DNA of 64,000 bases, taken from positions 3,487,001 to 3,551,000 of the forward strand of contig JAWKLJ010000002.1 in assembly GCA_041392805.1 (NCBI GenBank). The letters are read 5' to 3'. Under the pieces are notes generated by a model. The model did no database searches and was not told the origin of the DNA. It worked only from the letters and a program-made list of their open reading frames with translations. Positions 7,839 to 17,091 of this stretch are shown in pieces (position 1 is the first letter of the stretch; the number at the start of each line of letters is the position of its first letter). The translations under genes were made by a program, and so were the position numbers. The DNA is from Saprospiraceae bacterium. Lineage in GTDB: Bacteria > Bacteroidota > Bacteroidia > Chitinophagales > Saprospiraceae.

Positions 7839-8599
7839 GCAACTTTCTTTTTTATGAATTTTTCAAATCTTTCACCATATTCTTCAAGTTCAATAATTCG
7901 ATTTTCCTGTTCTTCAATCAATTTTATTTCTTCTTCGAATTCATTTTGACTCATTACATAGAGATTGTTCCCAATGTGTTTTTTTTGAAATATTTTTAAC
8001 CAATTCAATCCATCGATATTTATTGCTTTTGTTCTGGTGTAAAAATCTAATCTATAATTCGCTAATTTTTCTTCCTTCTTTTCTCTCCTTGCATCACATA
8101 TATATTTTAGACCTGTAAAGATTTGTCCTCTTAAACTACTTGTTATTGACATTCGATGTCTGTAAGATTCTTTGTCTCCATCCCAACCAAATAAATTTGG
8201 ATTTTCATCATCTTGGTTAATGAATGTGAAATAGTAGTTTGTCTCAAAATAATTGATAAAACATATTTGTTCCAAGTTGTTTGTTAGTGGATTCCCATCC
8301 CATCCATCAACTAAGTTAACCTTTGTTATTTTTTCTTTTAAATCGTGTCTTTTCGCTATTTCTTCCGCATGTAAAATATTCTTTAGTGTAAATCTTGTCA
8401 AGTCGAAGTTTTGAATCCCGATTTTATGACCAAAGTGTTTTAGATAAACTCTCATTCCCAAGTTGAATTTGAAATCAATTTCACTTTCCAGCTTTAATAT
8501 TTCATTTTCATTCGCACCAATGAATTCTTCCGATGTACAGATTTTCGTATCTATCGCAAACGATTTTATTGCTTCAAAAAATTTATCGTATTTGGTCAT
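7835..8599 (-). CDS. SMI1/KNR4 (SUKH)-like protein
   Basis: 254 residues, soluble. NENEILKLESEIDFKFNLGM (30-49) then RVYLKHFGHKIGI follows the SUKH opening (acidic helix, hydrophobic strand, short helix with a Gly turn). NLFGWDGDKESYRH supplies the usual mid-domain aromatic/acidic segment. The end (215-254) is a charged coiled coil, EEEIKLIEEQENRIIELEEY. SUKH proteins commonly neutralise polymorphic toxins. No toxin is in this cassette. The stop codon sits in the R'' of attC 8, so the gene fills the cassette. Confidence 0.6.
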   Translation of the reverse strand: MTKYDKFFEAIKSFAIDTKICTSEEFIGANENEILKLESEIDFKFNLGMRVYLKHFGHKIGIQNFDLTRFTLKNILHAEEIAKRHDLKEKITKVNLVDGWDGNPLTNNLEQICFINYFETNYYFTFINQDDENPNLFGWDGDKESYRHRMSITSSLRGQIFTGLKYICDARREKKEEKLANYRLDFYTRTKAINIDGLNWLKIFQKKHIGNNLYVMSQNEFEEEIKLIEEQENRIIELEEYGERFEKFIKKKVA

Positions 8600-8628
8600 C
8601 CCTTTTGCTGTTTTTTCTTTTTAGTTGC

Positions 8629-8771
8629 ATAGAACGGTGTGCGGAGGCGACGTGCCACCATTTTCTTTACAATTTATGCTTTTCCAATCTAATTCGCCAC
8701 TTTCTTTCTTATTTAGTTCATCCTCTATATTCAATCTATTGGTGGCATGGCCGCTCTCCGCTGTGTTGTGT
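8629..8771 (-). other. attC site 9 (long type), of a lipoprotein cassette
   Basis: Minus GGCACACAAC (8774-8765) complements the cassette start GTTGTGTGCC (10065-10056). It has the long-type layout but a different terminal stem (TGCCACCA / TGGTGGCA), 143 bp. Confidence 0.88.
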
Positions 8772-8780
8772 GCCGTATTC

Positions 8781-10037
8781 TCAATTTAATAACTCTAATT
8801 TCGACTTTAGCTCATCTATAGTTAATAGTTCATAGGGTGATATCTTGTTAATCTCTTCTTTTACTACTGTTTCAGTCAGGGAGTATTTAATCATATCTTG
8901 CTCGTTATCATATTCCATTACAATAATTTCTATTGGTTCTTCTTTTGGTACCTTTCCAAAATAATATCTCTCATTTACTACATATCCTGATATTACTGTG
9001 TCATAGTTCTTGAATAGTACTTTCACCTCTTTTTCACCTTGAACATTTACAAACATTTCTACTTTTGGAGCCTCGAAATCTATGAATATGTCACAATTAA
9101 TCCAACCTAACCTCTCTGTCGTTAATACATAAAAATTTTCTTCATCGTATTCTTCATTTTCATAAAATAGTACATCAATTGTACCATTAAGATCAGCTAC
9201 ATCTCCTTCCCTTTCAAATGGTTCCACAAATGGAATTTTGTTTAGCTTATTTTCGATTTCTTTTTTCTTGGCTGAAGATATATTTCCTTCGATCGCATAA
9301 ACTTCCAAGTCGCCATCCTCAAATAAAATCCAATGTATTCTTACATATCCATCTAAAAGTTTTTCCTTTTCTTCATCTGTAAATGTTAACACATTTTTTA
9401 ATAAGTCTTGACCTCCTGACCTGTTCTTAAAGTATGCATTTCTATTATCTAAATCTTCTAATAGTCGGTATTTAATTGAGATATCTAATTTAATCTTGTC
9501 CTCACTGAATACTTTAGTTTCAGCTGCTGCTGCAATCTCCCACTCTACAATTCTATTCTCATTTTCTTTACCATAATAAAGTTTCACGTCTTCAGATGCA
9601 TATGACCTATTAGGAAAATAAATACTAATATTTTTGTTATCCGCCAATTTTAGTTTTTTCCCTTGAGAAAATGCCTCTATTTTCATCATTCCTCGTGTTT
9701 CCAATATACCTTCTTCCGCTATTGTAGAAATGTTTTCCCGAATTATATCTTCTGGACTCATCACTTCCTTCACAAATAAATCTATTACTCCTTTAACTGG
9801 ATTTCCATCTATGTCTGTAAATGTGTTCTTATCAATTTGAATTTTTGTTCCTTTCCGCCCTTTTACAATTGTATCTTTTTCTGAATTTAACGCAATTATA
9901 GATATATCTTCATCAGATTTTAATCTTTCACTAATTGGCGTTTTATTCCTAGCCACATTTTTTTCATCTATCCGATTGTTGGTACAAGAATTTAATATGA
10001 TCCCGATTAGGATAAATAGTACTTTTTTTGTTTTCAT
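8781..10037 (-). CDS. Conserved Bacteroidota-type lipoprotein of unknown function
   Basis: 418 residues. Lipoprotein signal MKTKKVLFILIGIILNSC with C18 as the lipid site. Residues about 58-120 show a pattern I know from many Bacteroidota lipoproteins: KGRKGTKIQIDKNTFTDIDG then NPVKGVIDLFVKEV, often annotated only as hypothetical. The rest alternates beta strands and acidic loops. It fills its cassette and starts 28 bases from the boundary. Likely exported and surface- or periplasm-facing (inference). No enzymatic motif. Confidence 0.65.
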   Translation of the reverse strand: MKTKKVLFILIGIILNSCTNNRIDEKNVARNKTPISERLKSDEDISIIALNSEKDTIVKGRKGTKIQIDKNTFTDIDGNPVKGVIDLFVKEVMSPEDIIRENISTIAEEGILETRGMMKIEAFSQGKKLKLADNKNISIYFPNRSYASEDVKLYYGKENENRIVEWEIAAAAETKVFSEDKIKLDISIKYRLLEDLDNRNAYFKNRSGGQDLLKNVLTFTDEEKEKLLDGYVRIHWILFEDGDLEVYAIEGNISSAKKKEIENKLNKIPFVEPFEREGDVADLNGTIDVLFYENEEYDEENFYVLTTERLGWINCDIFIDFEAPKVEMFVNVQGEKEVKVLFKNYDTVISGYVVNERYYFGKVPKEEPIEIIVMEYDNEQDMIKYSLTETVVKEEINKISPYELLTIDELKSKLELLN

Positions 10038-10058
10038 AGCTTGCTACTTTACTATGGC

Positions 10059-10193
10059 ACACAACGGTGTGCGGAGGCGCTGTGCTGCCGTTTTATTTTC
10101 CAATTTATGCCTTTCTCTTTATCTAATCAACTCTCCCTCATAATTTAATCTCTTTTACTAACGGCAGCATAGACGCTCTCCGCTTTGTTGCAC
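10059..10193 (-). other. attC site 10 (long type), of repeat cassette copy C
   Basis: Minus GCGTGCAAC (10195-10187) complements the cassette start at 10721-10729. Confidence 0.87.
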
Positions 10194-10729
10194 GCTGGCT
10201 TCGCCTTTTTCTTTTATGTCAACCGTTCTACTTGGCTGGTGTGTCTTCTTCGATTTTTCGATTTATGAGGTCTCAATTAAAAAGTTAACAAACTAATAAT
10301 CAAGATAATAGATTCTAAAATTTCAATTCTCTAAATAAGTATTTATAATTCTCAATCGTAAATCTTCCACCAAGTTCCTATGAATTTCAAAGGTTAAACC
10401 GATATACAAATTCTCTCTCCAATCTATTAAGGTTTCAAGGAGAAGTTCTCTAGAATCCACAATTAATCTCCTCCAAAATGTTCAAATGTCTCCATGATTT
10501 TTCAGACTCGATTTATTCAGATTCCTTTCCAGAATTTCTGATTCAATCCTTAGATTTCTGTCAATTCAGGTTTCCATGATTCCATTGCTGACACACTTCC
10601 TTTTCCTCTGTTTTTTTGATTCCCCAAAGTCTAGCCTGCTTTCCAATTTTACTCTTCTTCCAAAAATTTAAACCGATTTATCCAAAGTTAAGCCGATACT
10701 AATTCTTATTATACCCGCTAGCGTGCAAC
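10187..10729 (-). repeat. Repeat cassette copy C
   Basis: A copy of the 540-bp cassette almost identical to copies A and I, sharing their CTAAATAAGTATTTAT and TCCTATGAATTTC variants. TAACTTTG box at 10683-10690. Confidence 0.9.
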
Positions 10730-10788
10730 GTTACGCCTAGCCGCAGGCTGCCCGTTTAGGGCAGCTTGGCGGCTAGGCTCTGTTGCAT
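10723..10788 (-). other. attC site 11 (short type), of the DUF3883 cassette
   Basis: Minus GGCATGCAAC (10791-10782) complements the cassette start GTTGCATGCC (11686-11677). Inner stem nearly identical to attC 6 although the two cassettes carry unrelated genes. Confidence 0.88.
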
Positions 10789-10801
10789 GCCGTCCTTTTT
10801 T

Positions 10802-11638
10802 CTACTTAAACCTTCCAACATAATTTAACGGTTCTAATGTACAAATTTCATCTAAACTCCCTTTTGAATTAAACATTTTTGGGGCTTTATTGAATTCAAA
10901 TAGTCTATATAAATAATAACTTGATTCCTTCTCTTTGGAATACGCCAATTCATTTCTTGTCAAATAAATTGGCGTATATTTACCTAATTTGGTTGTCTTC
11001 ACTTCAATATATCTATCTGCACCATTTGAATTCTTAGATAATATGTCAAATCCTGCACCATCTCCATAATCCTTAGAAATCCATTCAACTTTATCTGCCA
11101 ATGATTCTTTACCAGCTTTAATTAATCGCCATTTTTCATATTGAACTACCAATTCTTCTCCTTGTTCTCCCAACAATTTATTAGCTTGTTCTTTTTCTAT
11201 ATAATTTACATGTGCAATTCTGGTTCTAAACTCAACTTTGGCTTCTTCAAATTTTAAAAGTCTTGGAATTGGTTCAACCCAATTGTCAAAATTTATTGGT
11301 TCAATTATCTTATTACTTTCACCCGCAAATAATTCAAAATCCTTTTCTATAAAATTATTCCTCTCCAAATAATTCAGCACCATAACTTCTAAATTTTTTT
11401 GATAATTTGATCTTGGCTTGTATCCAATGATATAAGGTCTTCCATATTTAATTAAGATCGCACTGATATTTTGATGTTTAAATTCAATTGATCCGTCACT
11501 CCTATTACTGAGTTTTTTCTTTAGTTGCATTCTATGCCCCGACTTTTTATAATTGACTTGTTTGATCTCTTTTGAAAGCATATCAAAATAATCTATTACT
11601 ATTTCATTTACTTCAAAATCAGACCAATTCTTACTCAT
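10802..11638 (-). CDS. DUF3883 (NOV C-terminal-like) PD-(D/E)XK-fold protein
   Basis: 278 residues. The C-terminal half carries the DUF3883 pattern: LGEQGEELVVQYEKWRL (156-172), WISKDYGDGAGFDILS, and RYIEVKTTK. D198, E212 and K214 form a plausible PD-(D/E)XK nuclease core. YTPIYLTRNELAYSKE and YYLYRLFEFN close the domain. DUF3883 domains sit in restriction and other defence enzymes. The N-terminal half (1-130) is unfamiliar. It is alone in its cassette, so it is not part of an obvious restriction operon here. A DNA-targeting defence role is inferred from the family. Confidence 0.75.
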   Translation of the reverse strand: MSKNWSDFEVNEIVIDYFDMLSKEIKQVNYKKSGHRMQLKKKLSNRSDGSIEFKHQNISAILIKYGRPYIIGYKPRSNYQKNLEVMVLNYLERNNFIEKDFELFAGESNKIIEPINFDNWVEPIPRLLKFEEAKVEFRTRIAHVNYIEKEQANKLLGEQGEELVVQYEKWRLIKAGKESLADKVEWISKDYGDGAGFDILSKNSNGADRYIEVKTTKLGKYTPIYLTRNELAYSKEKESSYYLYRLFEFNKAPKMFNSKGSLDEICTLEPLNYVGRFK

Positions 11639-11679
11639 ATTTGGTTTTCTGTTATTGTGATCTTTCTATCACTGATGGC

Positions 11680-11818
11680 ATGCAACGGTCCGGGTATGCG
11701 ACGTGCTGCCCTTCTTCTGTTTTCCAATATCGGTATCTATTCGACATAAATCAAATCCTTTACATTCACATTCTCATTTAACAAAAAGGGTAGCATGATC
11801 GCATACGCTTTGTTAGGT
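11680..11818 (-). other. attC site 12 (long type), of the DUF3800 cassette
   Basis: Minus GCACCTAAC (11820-11812) complements the cassette start GTTAGGTGC (13288-13280). Its R'' fits the RYYYAAC consensus best of all sites here (ACCTAAC). 139 bp. Confidence 0.88.
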
Positions 11819-11825
11819 GCTGCAC

Positions 11826-12860
11826 TTATTGGTTCCTGAGATCATCCAATATTGAGCACATCATTGAATGATAAAGCTTTAAGTTATTCGTAAACTGCTT
11901 TTGACGAGATATTAATTTTGGAGTAACACAAAACGATTCCGGGGTGCATAAGCAATTTTCAAAAACTATCTTCATTACCTTTTTACTGAAGTCATCAGAT
12001 TGATTTCTTAGACAATAAAATACGGTCGATGCAAATAGGTCTGCTATTTGTAAACCAAGATGCATCTTGGAGTCAGCTGTAGTTATATCTGTCTTTAAAT
12101 TGAACCCCATTTGAATTCCTAAAAAATCTGCCCTCCTATTGGCTATTCCCATCTTGTTGATCTCATTGAATAACTGATTATTATCAAATACCTTAGAATT
12201 ATCACAAATAACTTCCAGTTCCTCCCCATTCTTTGACCATTCTGTCAATAATCCAGAAAGTGATACAGTTGTTAAATCAAGCAACCATTTTTCAACATTC
12301 ATACCTTCACCTATTTCATCGATAATTACTTCTGGGTCATGTGTAATAATCCTTAATACCCAATCAACAGCTGGATTTTTAGTTCCCATTTCCTTCAAAA
12401 CATTCTTTTCCAAAGTTTTTTTCCCTCTGAGAATATTCAAAAATTCATCAAAAAGTTTTTCAGCTGAGATGTCCTTAGTTATAAACGAAACATATAGCCC
12501 TGTAGCTATAAATTCATTTAGCTTGGTTATGTAGAATAGGTAATTGGAACTCAAGTATGGTTCAATCCCATATTCCACTATTTTAGCTGCTAACACATAC
12601 TTTTTGTCATGAAATACCACTCGAACAAGATGCTTATAGTCCGTCAAGAGTTCAAAAATGAGTTTTCTTCCTCTTTTACTGTTTACAATATTCTTTCCCT
12701 TAATTTCATCGTTCTGAATATTGTACTGCCTGTAAATACGATCTTTGATCTCTTTACAAATGGTTTCATCCAGTTTCAGACTTGAATATACGAAATAAGG
12801 TTGTGTATTATCTAGCAAATGATTTCCTGTATAGCCAGCTTCATCACAATAAATTGTCAT
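11826..12860 (-). CDS. DUF3800 domain protein
   Basis: 344 residues. It opens with the DUF3800 signature YCDEAGYTGN (4-13, acidic pair D6-E7), has FHDKKYVLAAKIVEYGI and ICDNSKVFD in the middle, and LQIADLFAS late, the conserved Asp of the family. DUF3800 has an RNase H-like fold and is frequent in mobile and defence loci, so metal-dependent nuclease activity is suspected but unproven. ATG at 12860. The cassette carries a further 420 bases upstream of this gene. Confidence 0.8.
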   Translation of the reverse strand: MTIYCDEAGYTGNHLLDNTQPYFVYSSLKLDETICKEIKDRIYRQYNIQNDEIKGKNIVNSKRGRKLIFELLTDYKHLVRVVFHDKKYVLAAKIVEYGIEPYLSSNYLFYITKLNEFIATGLYVSFITKDISAEKLFDEFLNILRGKKTLEKNVLKEMGTKNPAVDWVLRIITHDPEVIIDEIGEGMNVEKWLLDLTTVSLSGLLTEWSKNGEELEVICDNSKVFDNNQLFNEINKMGIANRRADFLGIQMGFNLKTDITTADSKMHLGLQIADLFASTVFYCLRNQSDDFSKKVMKIVFENCLCTPESFCVTPKLISRQKQFTNNLKLYHSMMCSILDDLRNQ

Positions 12861-13279
12861 AAGTTATATAGTGTTTCGAGTGAATTTAGGAACTATAATT
12901 ATCTAATTTGGTTATCTATAATCATTTCGATCGATGATGCTAAGTAAGATCATTTGAACATCTCTTAAACCCATTCTAGATATGTTTAATCAATGTAAAT
13001 GCATTGAGGTTTGCATCTCCTTTCAATAGATCTCCCTCAACCAGATCATGACTTGTAATTTTTTTTGTACCTCGGAAAGCTTTTTCTTTACTCATAGGTT
13101 TTTATCGAGCAACCCCATCTTACTAAAAAAAGTTCCTACATTAAACTTGGAGTATTTGGTTGACGAACTACAAAGATGAGAATAAGATCTACTTTGCTTA
13201 TTGTTCATATTTAGTGCACTAGATAAATCTAAACCAAAATAGGTAATGGGAAATATTCGTATCGTTCTTGGATATGCTT
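12861..13279. other. Leader region of the DUF3800 cassette, no solid gene
   Basis: 419 bases between the DUF3800 start and the cassette boundary, much longer than other leaders in the array. It holds a 39-codon minus-strand frame (12976-13095) and a 63-codon frame (13092-13283) running into the attC. Neither looks like a known protein. It could be a decayed small gene or antitoxin. Confidence 0.5.
12976..13095 (-). CDS. Possible small protein upstream of DUF3800
   Basis: 39 residues starting MSKEKAFRGTKKITSHDLVE and ending in LIKHI. It is a basic N-terminus followed by a short amphipathic segment. It is in the same orientation and cassette as the DUF3800 gene, 116 bases upstream of it. A frame this short can occur by chance. 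Confidence 0.22.
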   Translation of the reverse strand: MSKEKAFRGTKKITSHDLVEGDLLKGDANLNAFTLIKHI

Positions 13280-13281
13280 GC

Positions 13282-13416
13282 ACCTAACGGTCCGCGGAGG
13301 CGCTGTGCTGCCGGATTTTCTCCCAATTTATGTCTTTCTCTTTATCTAATCAACTCTCACTCATAATTTAATCTCTTTTACTAACGGCAGCATAGACGCT
13401 CTCCGCTTTGTTGCAC
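13282..13416 (-). other. attC site 13 (long type), of repeat cassette copy D
   Basis: Minus GCGTGCAAC (13418-13410) complements the cassette start at 13943-13951. Confidence 0.87.
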
Positions 13417-13951
13417 GCTGGCTTCGCCTTTTTCTTTTCTGTCCACCACTCTACTTGACTGGTGTGTTTTCTCCGATCCTTCGATTTTGGAGATCTCAGT
13501 TAAGAATTTAATAAACTGATAATCAAAACAATAGATTCTAAAATTTCAATTCTCTAAATAAGTGTTTATAATTCTCAATCGTAAATCTTCCACCAAGTTC
13601 CCTTGAATTTCAAAGGTTAAACCGATATATAAATTTTCGCTTCAATCTATTAAGGTTTCAAGGAGAAGTTCTCTACAATCAATAATCAATCTCCTCCAAA
13701 ATGTTCAAAAGTCTCCATGAATTTTCGGACTCAATTTATTCAGATTCCTTTCCAAAATTTCTGATTCAATCCCTGATTTCTGCCCATTCAGGTTTCCATG
13801 GTTCCATAGCGGACACACTTCCTTTTCCTCTTTTTTTTTGATTCCCCAAAGTCTAGCCTGCTTTCCAAATTTATTCTTCTTGTAAAAATCTAAATCTCTT
13901 TCCCCAAAGTTAAGCCGATACAAATTCTTATTATACCCGCTAGCGTGCAAC
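13410..13951 (-). repeat. Repeat cassette copy D (longest open frame of the family)
   Basis: A diverged copy. Here a minus-strand frame beginning at a TTG in the boundary (13950) stays open for 81 codons to 13705 (begins LHASGYNKNLYRLNFG). Other copies have stops or shifts in it, so I do not call a gene. TAACTTTG box at 13905-13912. Confidence 0.88.
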
Positions 13952-14082
13952 GGTCCCGCGGAGGCGCTGTGCTGCCGTTTCTATTTTCCAATTTATGTCT
14001 TTCTCTTTATCTAATCAAACTCTCACTCATAATTTAATCTCTTTTACTAACGGCAGCATAGACGCTCTCCGCTTTGTTGGGC
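13945..14082 (-). other. attC site 14 (long type), of the 332-aa secreted protein cassette
   Basis: Minus GTTACGCCCAAC (14087-14076) complements the cassette start GTTGGGCGTAAC (15110-15099), a 12-base match. The inner stem is the same as in the repeat cassettes. Confidence 0.88.
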
Positions 14083-14086
14083 GTAA

Positions 14087-15085
14087 CTATTTCTTTGAGT
14101 TTTCTAATTCCTTTTTATATTCCTTAATCTTCCAATTTGGTTCAATTTTTTCTCTTATTCCCTCATAAATATCATCTGGATATTCTGTCAACGCTATCCA
14201 TATATATGTCCAATGATATTCCAGGGTTAAACCTTCTGCCTGTTTTAAAGTCTCCTCTATCAACTCTCTACTGCATTCATCTTTATATTGAACAAGGCTT
14301 AAATAAAGCATTTTTATCACCTCTTGATTATAACCTCTTGTTTTTTTTATCTCTTGCTCATGTATGATTCTTAGAAATGGAAAAAAATATTGGTCTGGCC
14401 ATTCTTTTACTCCTCTTAAGCCTATATATTGATCTTCTGGATGCTTTTTCAATAACCACTCTTTTATTACAGATTTATCGTTTACTTTTTTAGCATTTAA
14501 TATCGTTTGTAGGTCATCGAGGTTATTTTCTTTCTTCCTATAATTTTCAAACTTAGGTCCAAGTTTTTCTAGTATTCTTGATCGATAACTTAGTTTAATA
14601 TCCGGATTTTGTAAAACCAGACTGTCTATTTCAGATCTTTCCACTTCTTTTAATTGATAAGCTGTTATAGGAAATTCCTCTGCACTTACGGCATTCAGAT
14701 AAAAATCTCCAACTTTTTGCCTACTTCTTGAGCAAAATCTAAAAACGCTTATATATTCATTATCTTCTAAATGTGCTTTTATTATTTCAAAGGTTTCTGA
14801 ATTCCTCCGATTTGCTAATGCCTCAATTGCGTATGACCTTACTGCCGCATTTATATGGCTTGTCATTGTTATTAGTTCCCTATCTGTGGCTTCTCTCTGC
14901 ATTTTTTCAAATCTTTCCCTTTGTTTTGTCTTTTTTCCTCCAACTCCTACTGCTGGTCCATCATACAGATTTTCATTTGCTATTTTCTCTACTATTTTTT
15001 CTATTCTTTTCCTTAGCTCAGGTCTGATTTGTTGGCTAAATGATAATTGACTCATTAAAATGTATATGAATAATAGCTTTTTCAT
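14087..15085 (-). CDS. Secreted HEAT-repeat-like hypothetical protein
   Basis: 332 residues from the ATG at 15085 (MKKLLFIYILMSQLSFSQ, a clear signal peptide with cleavage after FSQ). The frame runs upstream to 15175 but those codons lie in attC 15 and the preceding cassette, so the later start is chosen. After a charged linker, residues about 70-300 contain helical pairs such as HINAAVRSYAIEALANRRNS (a typical HEAT-repeat helix) and a second helical block. It is probably a periplasmic binding scaffold. Partner unknown. Confidence 0.6.
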   Translation of the reverse strand: MKKLLFIYILMSQLSFSQQIRPELRKRIEKIVEKIANENLYDGPAVGVGGKKTKQRERFEKMQREATDRELITMTSHINAAVRSYAIEALANRRNSETFEIIKAHLEDNEYISVFRFCSRSRQKVGDFYLNAVSAEEFPITAYQLKEVERSEIDSLVLQNPDIKLSYRSRILEKLGPKFENYRKKENNLDDLQTILNAKKVNDKSVIKEWLLKKHPEDQYIGLRGVKEWPDQYFFPFLRIIHEQEIKKTRGYNQEVIKMLYLSLVQYKDECSRELIEETLKQAEGLTLEYHWTYIWIALTEYPDDIYEGIREKIEPNWKIKEYKKELENSKK

Positions 15086-15103
15086 TTTAGTTCTTTTTGT
15101 TAC

Positions 15104-15244
15104 GCCCAACGGCCCGTGCGTGCGCCGTGCTGCCGTTTTTATTTTTTCCAAATTTATCGTTTTCAGTTTAACCAATCAAGATGTTTAAACGATTCAATTC
15201 ATTTTTAATCATAGGGCAGCATGGACGCACGCATTCTGTTGGCT
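15104..15244 (-). other. attC site 15 (long type), of the coiled-coil protein cassette
   Basis: Minus CAGCCAAC (15245-15238) complements the cassette start GTTGGCTG (16039-16032). Long type with a distinct inner sequence (GCGTGCGTCCATGCTGCCC), 141 bp. Confidence 0.85.
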
Positions 15245-15279
15245 GACGGCTCAATTTGATTTTACTCTTCATTATTTTT

Positions 15280-15954
15280 CTATTCCAATTCACCTAACAT
15301 TGCCAACATTGAGACTTTTAGCCTTTGATTTTTCAAATCAATCCATTCCTTTAACCCTAGATATTTTTCAACATCTTTAATCTCTTCTAATATTTTCAAG
15401 TCTTTTCTGATTTGCTTATAAGCGATTTTTAATGAATCATATAAGGAATTTGCTTCTTCTCTTTCTTCAAAATATTTATCTAAATCGATCATTAATTCTT
15501 CCATCTCATCTGACAATAATTTTTCTTTCCATTTTTTATTTCTTTCTTTCGTTTCTTTTGACTTAATCTTTTTTTCAACTCTATATGTTTCCATTTCCAA
15601 TGTCTTGATTCCTATTTCTCCTGATATTCTTTTTATGCTTTTTATCAACTCCTCCAATTCCACTTCTTCTATCTCCCTAAAATTTTCTCTATCTAATTCA
15701 TATTTCTCTATCTGAATTTTTAAAGCTATTTCTTGAATACCCAGTAGCTGCCATTTTCCTTCTTTTCTCTGTCTAACTTCAAAAATTATTTCGTTTGATT
15801 TTCCTACTTCTATCCAATCCTGATATACTTGAGGGAACCTTTCTAGTGATTCTCTTATTTCTTTTTCAGTTTTATAGGGTGGATTTGATTTACCTAAAAC
15901 TTTCACCAAACTTATTATATCATCTATCCGGTTCTTTCTTTCTTTACTTTCCAT
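15280..15954 (-). CDS. Hypothetical coiled-coil protein
   Basis: 224 residues, no signal peptide. It is very rich in Glu and Lys, with a long predicted coiled coil over residues 95-195 (for example KSIKRISGEIGIKTLEMETY, then SDEMEELMIDLDKYFEEREE). The short N-terminal part (40-85, RFPQVYQDWIEVGKSNEIIF) may be a small beta domain. No family recognised. It is alone in its cassette. Confidence 0.55.
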   Translation of the reverse strand: MESKERKNRIDDIISLVKVLGKSNPPYKTEKEIRESLERFPQVYQDWIEVGKSNEIIFEVRQRKEGKWQLLGIQEIALKIQIEKYELDRENFREIEEVELEELIKSIKRISGEIGIKTLEMETYRVEKKIKSKETKERNKKWKEKLLSDEMEELMIDLDKYFEEREEANSLYDSLKIAYKQIRKDLKILEEIKDVEKYLGLKEWIDLKNQRLKVSMLAMLGELE

Positions 15955-16032
15955 TTAACTTGTTTTGAGCCCTAAAAATCGAATTCTTTTCTGTTGATAT
16001 ACTTATTTTTTTATAATTTTTTGATTGCTGGC

Positions 16033-17083
16033 AGCCAACGGTCCCGCATACCTGACGTAGCCAGCTTTTGCTGGCTATGGGGTCGGGTAGGTAGGGGCAT
16101 TACTGCCCTTTCCCCCCTAAGAACCGTGCATGCGAGTTTTCCCGCACACGGCTCAAGCACTCCTAACGCCTTTGTCAGCGCACCGAATTGTGCAAGCAAT
16201 TCGATTTTACGATAATATTACACCATGTACTTACGAATATCCTGAATTTCATTCAGTCGATGAAAGTTCAGAAGTTTGGCATCGATCAAGGTGCACTGCT
16301 TTGATAAATCGTTTAACTGAAATCTATCGCCACATCCTTTGCTTTCCTCAACAATGTACGTCCTTGTAATTTCTCGTAATAGAGCACCTGCATAGGAAGT
16401 CTGCACAGCTTTCGCTGGGAGTAATGTTGACCCTTTTCGTTCTTACACCAAAAAAAATCTCAACTCCTATCCCTGTCATTACAACAGGACATTCGCTTTT
16501 TCCAGCATCCTTTACCTGCACCTCCTTCGTCGGGGATTACTCCCTTCCTACCACTCTTTTGTGGACAGATACAGGCTTACCGAGTTCCGCTTTTAATACT
16601 GAATGGGTTAGCGTCCACCTTTACCTCGGGGGAATAATAGATTGCGCATAGTGAGTATCCGAACTCTATGACCATACCCCTTGTCGTTTTTGACTACGGC
16701 GGTTTTAGCTTGCTATACCAAAGCATTCTAAGGTTAGTCTTTTCCGCCGCTCCAAATCTTGTCCCGATTCATCGGGAGTAACGAGGCTTACAGTGATTCA
16801 CATTTATTACGCATACCATTCCTTCCGCTTCCTCTCACCGCAAAAGACTAGCAGTTTTCGCTTTGACCTCTCGGTCGCTGCTTATCTTGATTACCAAGGA
16901 GAGCTTTGATGTCCTCAGGGCTTAGCACCTCGCCATTACTAGCGACGCACCCCCGAGTAGGAAACTGATAGCAATATATCAGGTTAGATCCAATTTGATC
17001 GACTTTTGTAAGTTCAGCTTTTCATTGGTCTAACAGTATTTAAAAGCGACTTTGCTCGTCGCACCAGGTATGCATTGTTCGGC
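16033..17083 (-). other. attC site 16 (short type), split by a group II intron
   Basis: Minus ACGCCGAAC (17085-17077) complements the cassette start GTTCGGCGT (17989-17981). The L'' arm GCATACCTG (17073-17065) pairs exactly with CAGGTATGC (16053-16045) once the intron 16082-17064 is removed. The terminal loop stem is AGCCAGCAAAAGCTGGCT. Without the intron the site is about 68 bp. Confidence 0.85.
16082..17064 (-). mobile_element. Group II intron lacking an ORF, inserted in attC 16
   Basis: 983 nt on the minus strand. The 5' end is GTGCGACGAGC (17064 on), fitting the GUGYG start. Domain V is the 34-nt stretch 16154-16121, starting GAGCCGTGTGCGGGAAAAC, with the AGC triad and a GAAA-containing loop. 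Domain VI follows, and the end is CTACCCGAC (AY terminus at 16082). No reverse transcriptase/maturase frame exists, so splicing or mobility would need a protein made elsewhere. It sits exactly in the L'' arm of the attC of the 17092 cassette and reads in cassette direction. Confidence 0.88.
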
Positions 17084-17091
17084 GTTCGTTT

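Noticed and set aside
13705..13950. 81-codon frame in repeat copy D (and the related 76-codon frame at 21308-21538)
   Set aside because: Starts at a TTG in the cassette boundary, or reads through the attC. Other copies break the frame by stops or length changes, so it is probably chance.
16011..16651. Short frames inside the group II intron (16130-16369, 16218-16406, 16424-16651)
   Set aside because: They lie in structured intron RNA and none resembles reverse transcriptase or maturase.
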